DNA of 32,745 nucleotides from assembly GCA_014730235.1 (NCBI GenBank), contig WJIO01000208.1, positions 1 through 32,745 of the forward strand, given 5' to 3'. Positions 17,231 to 27,800 of the stretch are shown here, one piece after another. The notes under the pieces are model-generated. The model was not told the DNA's origin. It did no database searches and saw nothing but the letters and a program-made list of their open reading frames with translations. This DNA comes from Candidatus Poribacteria bacterium. Its GTDB lineage: Bacteria > Poribacteria > DTPJ01 > WJIO01. The number at the start of each line of letters is the position of its first letter. The first letter of the stretch is position 1. Both the position numbers and the translations under genes were made by a program.

Positions 17231-18613
17231 CTATTTTGCAGGATTATCAGAAATCAGCAATTTCCTCATGGCTTCCATTAGAACTTTCTCCACCTGTGGA
17301 GCAACCCGGGATACATAGCTGGTTTCATATCCTCCCTGTGAATATGAAATCTCAGTGCCAATATAACCAGGACCGTAATCACCATAAGCCGCCATACATA
17401 CGGTTTTATCCGGCAGCATCTCCTGAGATGCCAGTTGGTACTCAACAAAAAGCTCTCCGGGCATATGAATAATGTATGTGTCACTCAATTGAAGACAGCT
17501 TAGCTGAATTTTTTGACCTGATTTACATCCCTGCGTCCATACCAGGTCTCTGGCTGCCCTGATCCTGCTGCGTATATCCGCATCCGGGTCACTGAGGGTC
17601 TTTTCCAGTTCTTCTTCACCATTAACCAGATGATCCCGCAGAGGCAGAGCAACAGGTATAGTTTTCCATTTCAGATCATCTGCTACAATAGGGATTTTTA
17701 CAGCGTTTTCCCATGCCTTCTCCATACCTTCTAACATTCTTTGGGCCAGTATAAGCCGGTTTACCGGCGAACCGTCGTTATATTTACCCGCCGCCACGTT
17801 TCCTCCCGCGCCGTTAAAATGAATATGGAACACATCCGGCAGTGTGGCTTCCCGGATTGATCTGGCCATACCCACAAAATCAGTGCTGACAGCTCCACTT
17901 CCATAAAAACTCTGTGGATGTGTCGCATAATATGTCATAGAGACTATGGCATGTTCTGAACACCAGAAAATAATATTCCGCAGATATGGGTCTATAACAC
18001 CTTCAGGAGCGGCTATAGCCTCTTCATCTCTGCATGAGCTATATCTTACATGTTTCACTTTGCCATCAGGCCCTAAAACGCGTCTGTTGGAAGCCACCTT
18101 TTCTACTTTCGCTTTGCCTACAGACATATGGGTAACTTCTACAGGTGATTTTAAAGCCTGACGTATAGCCTCGGATGTTCTGGTGATGGTGTGTCTGGTA
18201 AATTCCACCATAAACATGGATCCGCCAATGCCATGCTCAGAAAGCATTTCCTCTGCGGCAAAATCGCACCCGGGGGTGTCGTGCTGATGGACGGTATGGA
18301 CGCACACCCGATCTGGCGTAGTTCCTGCGGATTTTGCAAGCTCCTTTTTCCATTCATCCTGTCCACTGTTACCAATACCAACCCAATCTACAGCGCATAG
18401 CAATACAGGTGATTCATCGGTTATAAAAATTACCCCTCTGACCGTAAGACGGTCTATTATCTTTTTGGCGGGTTCAACTCCACCGCCGCAGAGGGGAGTA
18501 TCCAAAGGTGGTGTCGCATCCACCCGAAAAGTAGCAATTGAGAGATTTTCTGGTTCAACCTCAGTATTTCCATAAGCTAAAATAAGCGAAAGACATATTC
18601 CTAATTCAAGCAT
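17231..18613 (-). CDS. Neutral/alkaline non-lysosomal ceramidase-like protein
   Basis: FRVDATPPLDTPLCGG, VHTVHQHDTPG, YATHPQSFYG, HFNGAGGNVAAGKYNDG, IHMPGELFVEYQL; family-typical order. Confidence 0.8.
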   Translation of the reverse strand: MLELGICLSLILAYGNTEVEPENLSIATFRVDATPPLDTPLCGGGVEPAKKIIDRLTVRGVIFITDESPVLLCAVDWVGIGNSGQDEWKKELAKSAGTTPDRVCVHTVHQHDTPGCDFAAEEMLSEHGIGGSMFMVEFTRHTITRTSEAIRQALKSPVEVTHMSVGKAKVEKVASNRRVLGPDGKVKHVRYSSCRDEEAIAAPEGVIDPYLRNIIFWCSEHAIVSMTYYATHPQSFYGSGAVSTDFVGMARSIREATLPDVFHIHFNGAGGNVAAGKYNDGSPVNRLILAQRMLEGMEKAWENAVKIPIVADDLKWKTIPVALPLRDHLVNGEEELEKTLSDPDADIRSRIRAARDLVWTQGCKSGQKIQLSCLQLSDTYIIHMPGELFVEYQLASQEMLPDKTVCMAAYGDYGPGYIGTEISYSQGGYETSYVSRVAPQVEKVLMEAMRKLLISDNPAK

Positions 18614-18638
18614 TTTTTACTCCTGAGTTGAAATTAGT

Positions 18639-18744
18639 GCTTCTTCAGGGTTTAGTGTGGTAAAAATGAGGTTCTTCAGAGTTTAGTGTGGTTATAATTG
18701 AAAATCCCCTCAGATTGTCATTCCTGCGAAAGCAGGAATGACAA
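18639..18744. repeat. Degenerate MITE copy with two tandem left termini and a GAAA-loop hairpin
   Basis: gcttcttcagggtttagtgtgg 18639-18660 and ggttcttcagagtttagtgtgg 18670-18691; hairpin ttgtcattcctgc-gaaa-gcaggaatgacaa 18715-18744. Confidence 0.8.
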
Positions 18745-18825
18745 GCAAAGTGGGTTTTTCCTGTATAATTTGTGATTTTCTTCATTACAACATTAGTAAA
18801 CAGTGATCGGTTCTCAATTTATAGC

Positions 18826-19623
18826 TCAATGATCACTCTTAATTCTTCCCCACAAACCGGAGATTTTACCCGTTGCTTTTACAGCCAAAACGCTGTTCAT
18901 AGCCTGAATGATCTCGGCATCAGTTAATTCTGCCTTGAATACAGCCACTTCGTCAATAATTCCTATAAACGGCGAATTCCATGTGTTGCCGTAACGATGC
19001 ACCCCGACATATAAAGGTTGTGTTCCGTTTACTGTTCCATCTCTTTCGTGATTGACTGACTCTTTTAATTCCCCATCAACATAGAATTTCAACTCAGTAT
19101 CGTTTTTTACCCAGGCCACATGATGCCAATTATTCGCAGTGATTACAGCATCCATAGCATCATAGCCAAACATACCTTTAATGCTGTCTCTGAATTCCAC
19201 AAAAAGGTGGTCAGTTCCCGACTTGATAAATAATGAGGCTGTTTCCATACCATCACCAGCGACGGGCACACGCTTGGAAATAATCAACTGTGATTGGGCT
19301 GTGTCTAATTCATAAGTCTTTATCCATGCCGTATATGTAAATGGACCATCATCAAAACGAAGACTTTCATCGTCGGGAACTTCCACATACTGAGTAATAT
19401 CTCCCGCAAACTCCAGGGCTTTTCCCGATTTACCCACAGTCCACTGCACGTCACCGTTTATCACACCATGATTTTCATTTCCTGAACTGTCCCTGGCCTC
19501 AACACCCGCACCTTCATCAAATGATAAGTATAACAACAGATCATCATCTCTTACGGCATAAACTCCTGTAGTAATGGTGATGAAAAATAATATTACCAGA
19601 ATCCTTATAAAATATCCTTTCAT
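18826..19623 (-). CDS. Secreted LamG/concanavalin A-like domain protein
   Basis: Signal peptide; LLLYLSFDEGAGVEARDSSGNENHGVINGDVQW...FTYTAWIKTY...GIIDEVAVFKAELTDAEI. Confidence 0.92.
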   Translation of the reverse strand: MKGYFIRILVILFFITITTGVYAVRDDDLLLYLSFDEGAGVEARDSSGNENHGVINGDVQWTVGKSGKALEFAGDITQYVEVPDDESLRFDDGPFTYTAWIKTYELDTAQSQLIISKRVPVAGDGMETASLFIKSGTDHLFVEFRDSIKGMFGYDAMDAVITANNWHHVAWVKNDTELKFYVDGELKESVNHERDGTVNGTQPLYVGVHRYGNTWNSPFIGIIDEVAVFKAELTDAEIIQAMNSVLAVKATGKISGLWGRIKSDH

Positions 19624-19813
19624 AATATCCTCCCTTATAATTTATATACAGCATAATTTTCATTGGCATAAAGCCTTTTCATATTTACTGTAATCGTTAA
19701 AAAATGGATATAATTTATTTGTCATCATTATAAAGGTATTTTCTAAACACATTTTTCATTTTTTAACAATTACATTTACTATATAAAAGTTGCAGGATTA
19801 AAGCAAGAAAAAA

Positions 19814-22783
19814 TCATCTTTCTTTGGGCATTCGTGGAAATAAGGTTTCCAGCAGTCCTATGACATATTCATTTACCATAGGTTTTATAGTCATTTTAAT
19901 CTGCAAATATGCCTCATAAGGTGTTATCCTGCCGGCTATCATGCTGGTTATAATATCGTCATGGGCGGATAAGTTTATATTTGCTTTTTCTGTTTTATCT
20001 GAAATTTTCACCTCGCTTTCGGAAATGTCTATACAAGCCCGGTATTTCTTACCTATAATATTAATTTTTCCACTCCATAATTTGTAGTCACTGTCTTTTA
20101 TGCGCTTTGATAAAAGCGAAGATATTTCTTTAAGCAGCATAGGTAGATTTATCATCTTAAACATCTTTACACCTCCGCTGCGCTCAAGCTGGTATCCATA
20201 ACCCAGGAGAATATCCCTGATATATTTCTTTTCTGCAAGATCACCTCTGAACATCAGAATTTTTGTAAAACCTTTATCCAGAAGGTTGTTATGAGTTGCG
20301 CATAATAAAGCCATACCTATACCTTTTCTGTTATCCGTTTCTTTTACATGTAAATCCCATAAAATCGCCTCTTTTTTATCATGACCTTGTCCGGTTTTAG
20401 TGAATCCAATTATTCCACTATCTTTTTCTGCCACTTTAATGACAGAACCGGGATTTTTATGGCTTTTTATTTTTATCGCTTCTACATCCAACATGTCTGA
20501 GTAAGTCTCTCTGGCTATTTCTGTCATTTTCACTTCATCCCCTGGCGAAAAATCCCTTATGTTGATTCCCTCCACTACTTTTGCTGTTTCTCTTTTTAGT
20601 TTTCCTGTCATATGAAAGCTTTGGCCTACGTCAATAAACCCAAAACTCCTATACATGGCATGGGCGTTATTTCGTGTTCCGGTATGGAGATAAGCGCAGG
20701 AACAATTTTTAATCAACGGATGCTCCATCATTTGCTTCATTGTCCATCTGGAAAGCCCCTTCCTGCGATACGCCGGATGAGTATGCACCCACTGCACATA
20801 AGCTCCGTTGACATGAATATTGCCGGGAAAATGGCTTATGCTGTCCATATCCATGTAGATATTAGCAACCCTTCGGCCCTGTATAGTGGGAAACATCCGC
20901 AGGTGGTCTTCTTCATATTCAATATCCATACTTAATATATTTTTACCATTTTTATCTTTTAATTCATCCAGGGATATTTTACATCCGGCCTTTTGAAGGG
21001 CATATACAGCATCAAGCTGAAAGAGATAATCCTGCTCTCTGGCTGTATCAAGCAAAAGTTCCTTAGCTGAATTAATCCCATGACGCACAAGAGCCAGAGA
21101 AGCTATTGCAGACAGAGCCAAATCTTCATCATTGCAGGCAATATCTTCAAGGACAGATACGGCCCGGCTGTCAGAAACTGTTGAAAGATACATAGCGGCG
21201 GTTGTACGTTTATATCTGTTTTCTGATTTCAGGTCAGTCATAATTTCTTTTTGGGGTTTCTTTATATCAATATACCAGCGAATTAAGCTACAGATAGCCT
21301 TATTTCTTTCACTCGCAGATTGATTTCTGTCCGCGATGGCTTTTTCCAGAATTTTTGGCACTTCGCTTTTAAATTCATCGCTGTCAAACGGTTTAATCGG
21401 CAGCGGGTGCATTGTCGTTCCTATTTCTTTGAACCAGGGATAAAGATCAGTCTCTAACCCTCGACTGAGAAAATAAATAAATATATCCATTTCGGAAAAA
21501 TATCCCGGTTTTAGTATTTTTTCAAAATCTTTATCCTTTTCTGTTGCTGCTTTTACTAGTTTTACCAGCGAATCATCACCGTATTTTTTTATAATTTTGT
21601 TTAATATCCACAAGGATTTGGGATGGTATATGTATGTCTTTGTGATGTCAAAATCTTTATCCTCTATATGATCGAAGATTTTCTGGTATATTTCCTCTGC
21701 TTCTTTCTCATAACCCAGTAACTTCATAGCCGAAAGACCGAAAAACTGCCTGATAACATCAAAACTAAAGCCAGCGTACCATATTATTTGTCCCAGTGAT
21801 CCAAAATCCATCTGGCTTGCCATTTCAACACCCAGGGCATAAGCAAGCTTAGCATCATTCATACTGACTCCAATAGAGATGATTGAGTCTCCCCAGTTAA
21901 AACGATGTATGGCTGAATTATTTATTTCTATTGTATAACTGGCATCTTCTCCCTTTGGAAATTTGTTAATTATATCTGTCTTAATTGTTTTTGCAAACTC
22001 CAAACATTTGTCCACCCTATCGTTGGTGAAATCATTATAATTTATAAATATCCCGTTATCTTCCTTTGATCTGTATTCCAGGGATATTTCATCGGGTACG
22101 TTTTCGTTACTCTTGATCCGGGATATATGATTACAGGATAACCAATCAATAAAGGTCTTGCATAATCTTAGGTTATAATACGAGAATTCCAGGTCGTTTA
22201 TTATTACAATCCTGCCTTTACCATATTTCAAAAATGCGCCAACGGGTTCTTTTGTATCAGCGTTTTCCAGAAAAACCTCCCCATTATCAGGTACACTGAT
22301 TATACAGCAATTAGCTACAGGTATATATTCAAGATCCAGACCTTTTAAGGCTGGATGAGAAAGCATGCGCAGGCTTTTTTTGTGGTATCCATCCAGTAAA
22401 TTGCTTCCGTCAAAAACTATTTCACCACTACAGCTTTCCAGAGGTAAAAATTCAGCACCAAATATCCGGGCAATTTTATTCATGCGCATAACATAAACAT
22501 TGTCGTCTACATATTTCTGGTATCTACTGCTGCTGGATGCTAAAAGCAATCCACCTCCGTTTTCCACGAATTTTTTTATAAGGTAAATCTCATCATTCCT
22601 GTATTCCAGGGGTGAGTAACCACAAATAGTTACAACATCGTAATTTTTCAATACCGACCATTTGAGATAATCCCTGTTATCAGTCGTAATGTAAATATCA
22701 TCGGGTTCAAGATCGACCAAAGCTTTGGACCAACCTGAATCTCTGGATTGTTCCACAAGGATATGAATTTTCTCACAAGCCAT
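19814..22783 (-). CDS. Multidomain protein: GATase1-like N-domain, degenerate M60-like region, HEAT repeats, two GNAT domains and SCP2-like tail (Eis-like C-terminal half)
   Basis: FVENGGGLLLASSSS; AYALGVEMASQ...QFFGLSAMKLLG; HEAT-like region aa ~515-600; GNAT motif VQWVHTHPAYRRKGLSRWTMKQMM; second GNAT motif WDLHVKETDNRKGIGMALL; C-terminal SCP2-like region. Confidence 0.75.
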   Translation of the reverse strand: MACEKIHILVEQSRDSGWSKALVDLEPDDIYITTDNRDYLKWSVLKNYDVVTICGYSPLEYRNDEIYLIKKFVENGGGLLLASSSSRYQKYVDDNVYVMRMNKIARIFGAEFLPLESCSGEIVFDGSNLLDGYHKKSLRMLSHPALKGLDLEYIPVANCCIISVPDNGEVFLENADTKEPVGAFLKYGKGRIVIINDLEFSYYNLRLCKTFIDWLSCNHISRIKSNENVPDEISLEYRSKEDNGIFINYNDFTNDRVDKCLEFAKTIKTDIINKFPKGEDASYTIEINNSAIHRFNWGDSIISIGVSMNDAKLAYALGVEMASQMDFGSLGQIIWYAGFSFDVIRQFFGLSAMKLLGYEKEAEEIYQKIFDHIEDKDFDITKTYIYHPKSLWILNKIIKKYGDDSLVKLVKAATEKDKDFEKILKPGYFSEMDIFIYFLSRGLETDLYPWFKEIGTTMHPLPIKPFDSDEFKSEVPKILEKAIADRNQSASERNKAICSLIRWYIDIKKPQKEIMTDLKSENRYKRTTAAMYLSTVSDSRAVSVLEDIACNDEDLALSAIASLALVRHGINSAKELLLDTAREQDYLFQLDAVYALQKAGCKISLDELKDKNGKNILSMDIEYEEDHLRMFPTIQGRRVANIYMDMDSISHFPGNIHVNGAYVQWVHTHPAYRRKGLSRWTMKQMMEHPLIKNCSCAYLHTGTRNNAHAMYRSFGFIDVGQSFHMTGKLKRETAKVVEGINIRDFSPGDEVKMTEIARETYSDMLDVEAIKIKSHKNPGSVIKVAEKDSGIIGFTKTGQGHDKKEAILWDLHVKETDNRKGIGMALLCATHNNLLDKGFTKILMFRGDLAEKKYIRDILLGYGYQLERSGGVKMFKMINLPMLLKEISSLLSKRIKDSDYKLWSGKINIIGKKYRACIDISESEVKISDKTEKANINLSAHDDIITSMIAGRITPYEAYLQIKMTIKPMVNEYVIGLLETLFPRMPKER

Positions 22784-22981
22784 CTTTTAATCCTTTCGCA
22801 GCTAAACTTGATTTTCACAAATACTATATTAACCAATTTAGCATGCACTAAAAGCACTTGAATAGACCGATCTTCATGATGTGCAACGACTAAGCAGTAG
22901 AGATATATTGATCTTCCTTTCTAGGGGTTTTATGGAGAAAAATAATATAACTGAATACTTGTTGTGGGGGAGTTTAGATTG

Positions 22982-24871
22982 ATGAAAAAGATAAAAGCAT
23001 TAATATCCCTATTTGTGATTCTTTTTGTATTTCTGACTTTCAACTGTTTTGCTCAGAATAATAACACACAACCAAACGCTGATTTATGTTTTGTTATAGA
23101 TGTTTCCGGAAATATGACCGATGATGACACTGTATCTCTAATTAACAATATTACCGCAAAAACACTAAAAAGTGTTTCTGCAAACAGCAGGATATGTTTT
23201 ATAAAATTTTCAGCAAAACCCGAGCTTGTTATTCCCTTTACAAATATTTCAGAAGAGGATATGCTGGACAAATTTAAACAAACATTTGCCAGTTCCGAAA
23301 CTGAGAAACCGGCTCAAGCCAGAAATATAGTTGTAAAAAAGGGTGATACTCTGTGGGATCTGTCGGTAAAGTATTATGGTAATCCCTTTTTATGGAGAAA
23401 AATTGCAGAAGTAAACAACATCAGCAGATCAAAAGAATCCGATATACCTGTTGGTACTAAAATAATAATTCCGGATTTAGAGAGAAAGCTTCATATTGAC
23501 TCTCCTGAAAATTCTGAACACTCAAATATACCATCGGCTATAGAGAGAGCTATATATGAGTTAAAGCAAAATGGCAGAGCAGATTCCTCAAAAAGTATAA
23601 TTCTAATAACTAATGGCCTGATTAATATTGAAGACAGTCCAAAGGCAGTGGAAAAATACAGGTGGCTTAAGGAAGATCTGGCAAAAGAAAGCAAAAATGC
23701 AGGTATAAAAATATTCAGCTTTTTGTTTCATGAAAACGCAGAATTTGAGCTTATGCAAACTCTTGCCCAGAGAACCGGTGGTGATTATTATCGAATAAAA
23801 CAAACTGAAAACATAACTCCTGCCGTAAATAGCATGATAAAAATACTGCATAAAACTGAGGAAAAACCCACCCCCCAACCTCTGGTAAAACAAAAGGTTG
23901 TAAAAGATGAAAAAGCTGGCATTCCGTTAAGTTTGATTATCGCATCTGCCGCCGGTCTAGTTATTCTGGGTTCTGCTGCAGCATTTGTTTTGACCAAAAA
24001 GCGCAAAGGTTCCGGTGTTAGTAAGGGTAAAATCCCAGAAGCCTGTCTTGTGGATGTTGAAGGAGTTACCGATAATAATACATATATTATTGATAAACCC
24101 TTTGTTACCATTGGTAGATTAAAAGGAGACAACGTTGATATAGTAATTAATCAAAGTACTGTATCCAGTACTCATGCCCAGATAAGGTATAGAGACCGCC
24201 GCTTTTATCTTGTGGATCTGGGAAGCACCAACGGTACATATCTGAACGAAGAAAAAGACCGCATAACCGGCGAAGTAAGTCTTGAAAGCGGAGACATAAT
24301 CATTCTGGATCAATATAAGTTTAGATTTATGATACGGGGTAAGGCTTCTCAACACAAAACAACAGATAAAAGACAGGTGGTAAAACCACAAACCCAAACT
24401 GTGCAACCCCCTAAAAGCGGCGTAACACAGATAAATCCAGCCCATCGAACAGGAACAATGATTTCCACAGGTAAAAATGATGAATCAGCCAAGGATATAA
24501 AAATGCCTGAAGCGTATCTTGTAGATACAGGAAGCGTTACAGGTGAAAGGATGTATAGAATTTCAAAACCGCTGATGAGGATTGGACGACTGAATCGAGA
24601 GGATATAGATATTATTATCGAAAAGAATACGGTTTCAGCTATCCACGCCCAAATTGAATATAAAAATAACAAATTTTTCATTTCAGATCTGGGTAGCAGA
24701 AATGGAACCTATCTGAACGATACAAAAGAAAAGATAACAACCGAAACGGAACTTAACTGTAACGATATATTATATTTTGATCAATATAGATTTAAATTCC
24801 TGGTGCGCGGGCAAAATGATCAAAACAAAACTGAAATTAGTGTAAAGAGTAATCAAACAACTACCAGTTAA
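22982..24871 (+). CDS. Signal peptide-vWA (with inserted LysM)-TM-FHA-FHA protein
   Basis: vWA aa 39-292 (DLCFVIDVSGNM...SIILITNGL), LysM aa 121-170 (IVVKKGDTLWDLSVKYYGNPFLWRKIAEVNNI...IPVGTKIIIP), TM aa 319-344, FHA cores IGR..VSSTHAQI..STNGTYLN and IGR..VSAIHAQI..SRNGTYLN. ORF track starts at GTG 22964; ATG 22982 with GGGGGAG SD is preferred. aa numbering follows the track ORF. Confidence 0.9.
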   Translation: MKKIKALISLFVILFVFLTFNCFAQNNNTQPNADLCFVIDVSGNMTDDDTVSLINNITAKTLKSVSANSRICFIKFSAKPELVIPFTNISEEDMLDKFKQTFASSETEKPAQARNIVVKKGDTLWDLSVKYYGNPFLWRKIAEVNNISRSKESDIPVGTKIIIPDLERKLHIDSPENSEHSNIPSAIERAIYELKQNGRADSSKSIILITNGLINIEDSPKAVEKYRWLKEDLAKESKNAGIKIFSFLFHENAEFELMQTLAQRTGGDYYRIKQTENITPAVNSMIKILHKTEEKPTPQPLVKQKVVKDEKAGIPLSLIIASAAGLVILGSAAAFVLTKKRKGSGVSKGKIPEACLVDVEGVTDNNTYIIDKPFVTIGRLKGDNVDIVINQSTVSSTHAQIRYRDRRFYLVDLGSTNGTYLNEEKDRITGEVSLESGDIIILDQYKFRFMIRGKASQHKTTDKRQVVKPQTQTVQPPKSGVTQINPAHRTGTMISTGKNDESAKDIKMPEAYLVDTGSVTGERMYRISKPLMRIGRLNREDIDIIIEKNTVSAIHAQIEYKNNKFFISDLGSRNGTYLNDTKEKITTETELNCNDILYFDQYRFKFLVRGQNDQNKTEISVKSNQTTTS

Positions 24872-24898
24872 ATATAACTTCAGGAAAACAAAGTTTGA

Positions 24899-27800
24899 AT
24901 GAGGGACAAAATGTCACTTTTTTCCAAAATTGGGGATTTCTTCAGAAATTTTATCGGCGGTAAATCCAAAAAGTCCAACACCGAAGTTCCCACAGAAAAT
25001 AAACCTGCTGCAGGAACCGCACTCCGAACAGAATTAAGAACACAACTCAGAACAAAAATGAGTCCCATAGCTCCGGAATTAAGCGCAAAACAACTGGCTG
25101 AACAGCATGGATGGATGGACGGCCAAAAAAGTCAGCTTAGAATCTGGGAAAAGGGGGATATCATACTCGATACGTATCAAGTACTAAATGTGATTGCCGG
25201 TGGTATGGGATATGTCTATATTGTTGAGCACATGGACTGGAATGTTAAGATGGCTGTTAAATCTCCAAACCAGATGATGCTCTCGGATGAAATTCTTTTT
25301 ACACGTGTTCTTAAGGAAGCCGATTCCTGGATTGAATTGGGATTACACCCCCATATAGCTTACTGCTATTATGTCCGTCAATTGGAGAATATACCCCATA
25401 TATTTATTGAATATGTAGACGGTGGTAGTATGCGGGATTGGATCGTTGAAGGCAAATGCAAGGATCTGAAAGTCGGTATTGATCTGGCAATACAGTTTTG
25501 TCATGGTATGATTTACGCCCACAGCTTTGGTATGATCCATAGGGACATAAAACCGGAGAATATTCTTATCACACAGGATGGAACTCTGAAAATAACGGAC
25601 TTTGGTATAGCAAGAACCGGAGGCACAGAAGAAATCGAGATTAATTCCGATATAGAGATAGATGAAGAATTAAAACCTGATAATAAAAATACTACGTCTG
25701 TAGGTTCTATCATGGGAACTGCTGAATATATGTCCCCTGAACAATATAGGGATCCACATGGTGTAGATAAACGTGCTGATATTTATTCTTTTGGTGTATG
25801 TTTATATGAAATGTTCTGTAATGGCTTTCCTTACAGCAGTCCAGTAGAGGGACGAAAACCAGAGGAAAAACCTTTTGAACCCAGAAAAATGAGAAAAGGT
25901 TTGCCCGAAACTCTGGAAAGTATTTTGAAAAAAAGCGTCGCCTGGGATCCGGAAGAACGGCTTAATTCCTTTGATGAAATGCTGGAGATGCTGGTAGCTG
26001 TATACTATGAGGAATTTAATGAAGTAGCGCCTCATGCCCAGTTGAGAGATGCGGGACTAAGGGCTCAGGGTTTGAATAACAGGGCTGTTTCGTATGTGGA
26101 ATTAGGAAGGAAAAAAGAGGCTATAAAGCTATGGAGGGAAGCACTTAAGGAAGACCCTCAACACATAGAGGCAACTTATAACCTTGGTATAACCCTCTGG
26201 CGCAATGGTGATCATACAGACGATGAGCTTATACAGCAGTTAAGAGCTATAAAAACAAGCCATAAAAATCTCTGGCTTATTGACTATCTTATCGCCCTGG
26301 TGCATCTGGAAAGGGGTGACGCTGAATCATCTATACCACTTTTAAGAGAAGCCGCAACAAAACTGCCCCCGGATACAAGCGATGCTGCTCAGATTCAATC
26401 CGCTCTGGAACTGGCTCAATCCTCTGAAATTGTAGCAGCCAGATGTATAAGAACTTTTGACGGGCAAAATTCTGACATCAGGTCTGTATGTCTGACAGAG
26501 GACAGCCTGTATGCTGTATGCATATGTGAAAATGGAATAATTTACCTTTGGGACGTAAGTTCAGGAGAAATGCTACAGGAAATTCAGGCCCATAACAGCG
26601 AGGCCCATTCTATTTGTTTCAGCAACGATGGACTCTATATGGCTTCATCCAGCAATGACAAGACAGTGAAGCTGTGGGATGTTGAAACGGGAAATTGTGT
26701 TCGTACTCTTGAAGGTCATAAAGGATATGTTAATTCTGTACATATAAGCAGGGATAACAAATATATACTTTCCGGCAGCTCTGATGAAACCATGAAGTTG
26801 TGGAGCATAGAAAACGGTCAATGTGTAAACACTTTCGAACATGATAATGATGTTATCAGATCTGTATATCTCAGCGAAGACAACTCAAAAGCCGTTTCAG
26901 GAAGTAATGATGGTATAGTAAGAATATGGGACGTTAAGATAGGTGAATGCCTGAAGCTTTTAGAAGGCCATGCCGGTTATGTAACTTCTGTTTGTATGAG
27001 TGGAAATGGTAAGAATGTGCTTTCAGGAAGCCATGATAAATCAGTTTGTTTCTGGAATCTGGAAACAGATGAGTGTCTGAAAAGATTTGAAGGTCATAAA
27101 AGTTTTGTATGCTCTGTCAGTCTAAGCACAGATGGTCGCTATGCCTTATCTGGAAGCGATGATAAAACCATAAGGCTCTGGGATACTCATACCGGAAAAT
27201 GCCTTCGAACTCTGGAAGGTCATGATGGTTTTGTCAGGGATGTTCATCTGAGTTCTGATGGGCGATACGCCCTGTCAGGGGCTTCTGATAGAACACTTAT
27301 GCTCTGGGAACTGCCGTTAAGATGTCTGAGAATATTTGAAGGACATGAATCAGAAATTCATTCCGTTTGCATAAGCTCTGACGGAAGATATGCAATAACA
27401 GGAAGCGGTATATATGGTCAGGATAATGTCCTTCGACTGTGGGATGTCTGGACAAAGCAGTGCCTAAAGACATTCAAAGGACATACAGGCGTCGTATCCT
27501 CAGTATTTATGAGCAGGGATGGTTCTCTGGCTGTCTCAGGAAGCTATGATAACACTGTCAGATTATGGAATATGGAATCCGGGCAATGTATGAGGGTTTT
27601 TGAAGGACATTCTGATTATGTCAACACTGTATACATAACCAGAGATAACCGTTATGTTATTTCGGGCAGCAGTGATAATACCATAAAAATATGGGACACA
27701 GGTTCCGGATTGTGCCAAAAAACCCTTAAAGGTCATTCAGGATATGTAAACTCCGTATATACCACAAGTGATGATCTTAACCTCATCTCAGCAGGTAATG

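Noticed and set aside
23788-24132. 114-aa and neighbouring minus-strand ORFs across the vWA/FHA gene
   Set aside because: Antisense to clear FHA/vWA coding sequence, no domain signature and no convincing SD.
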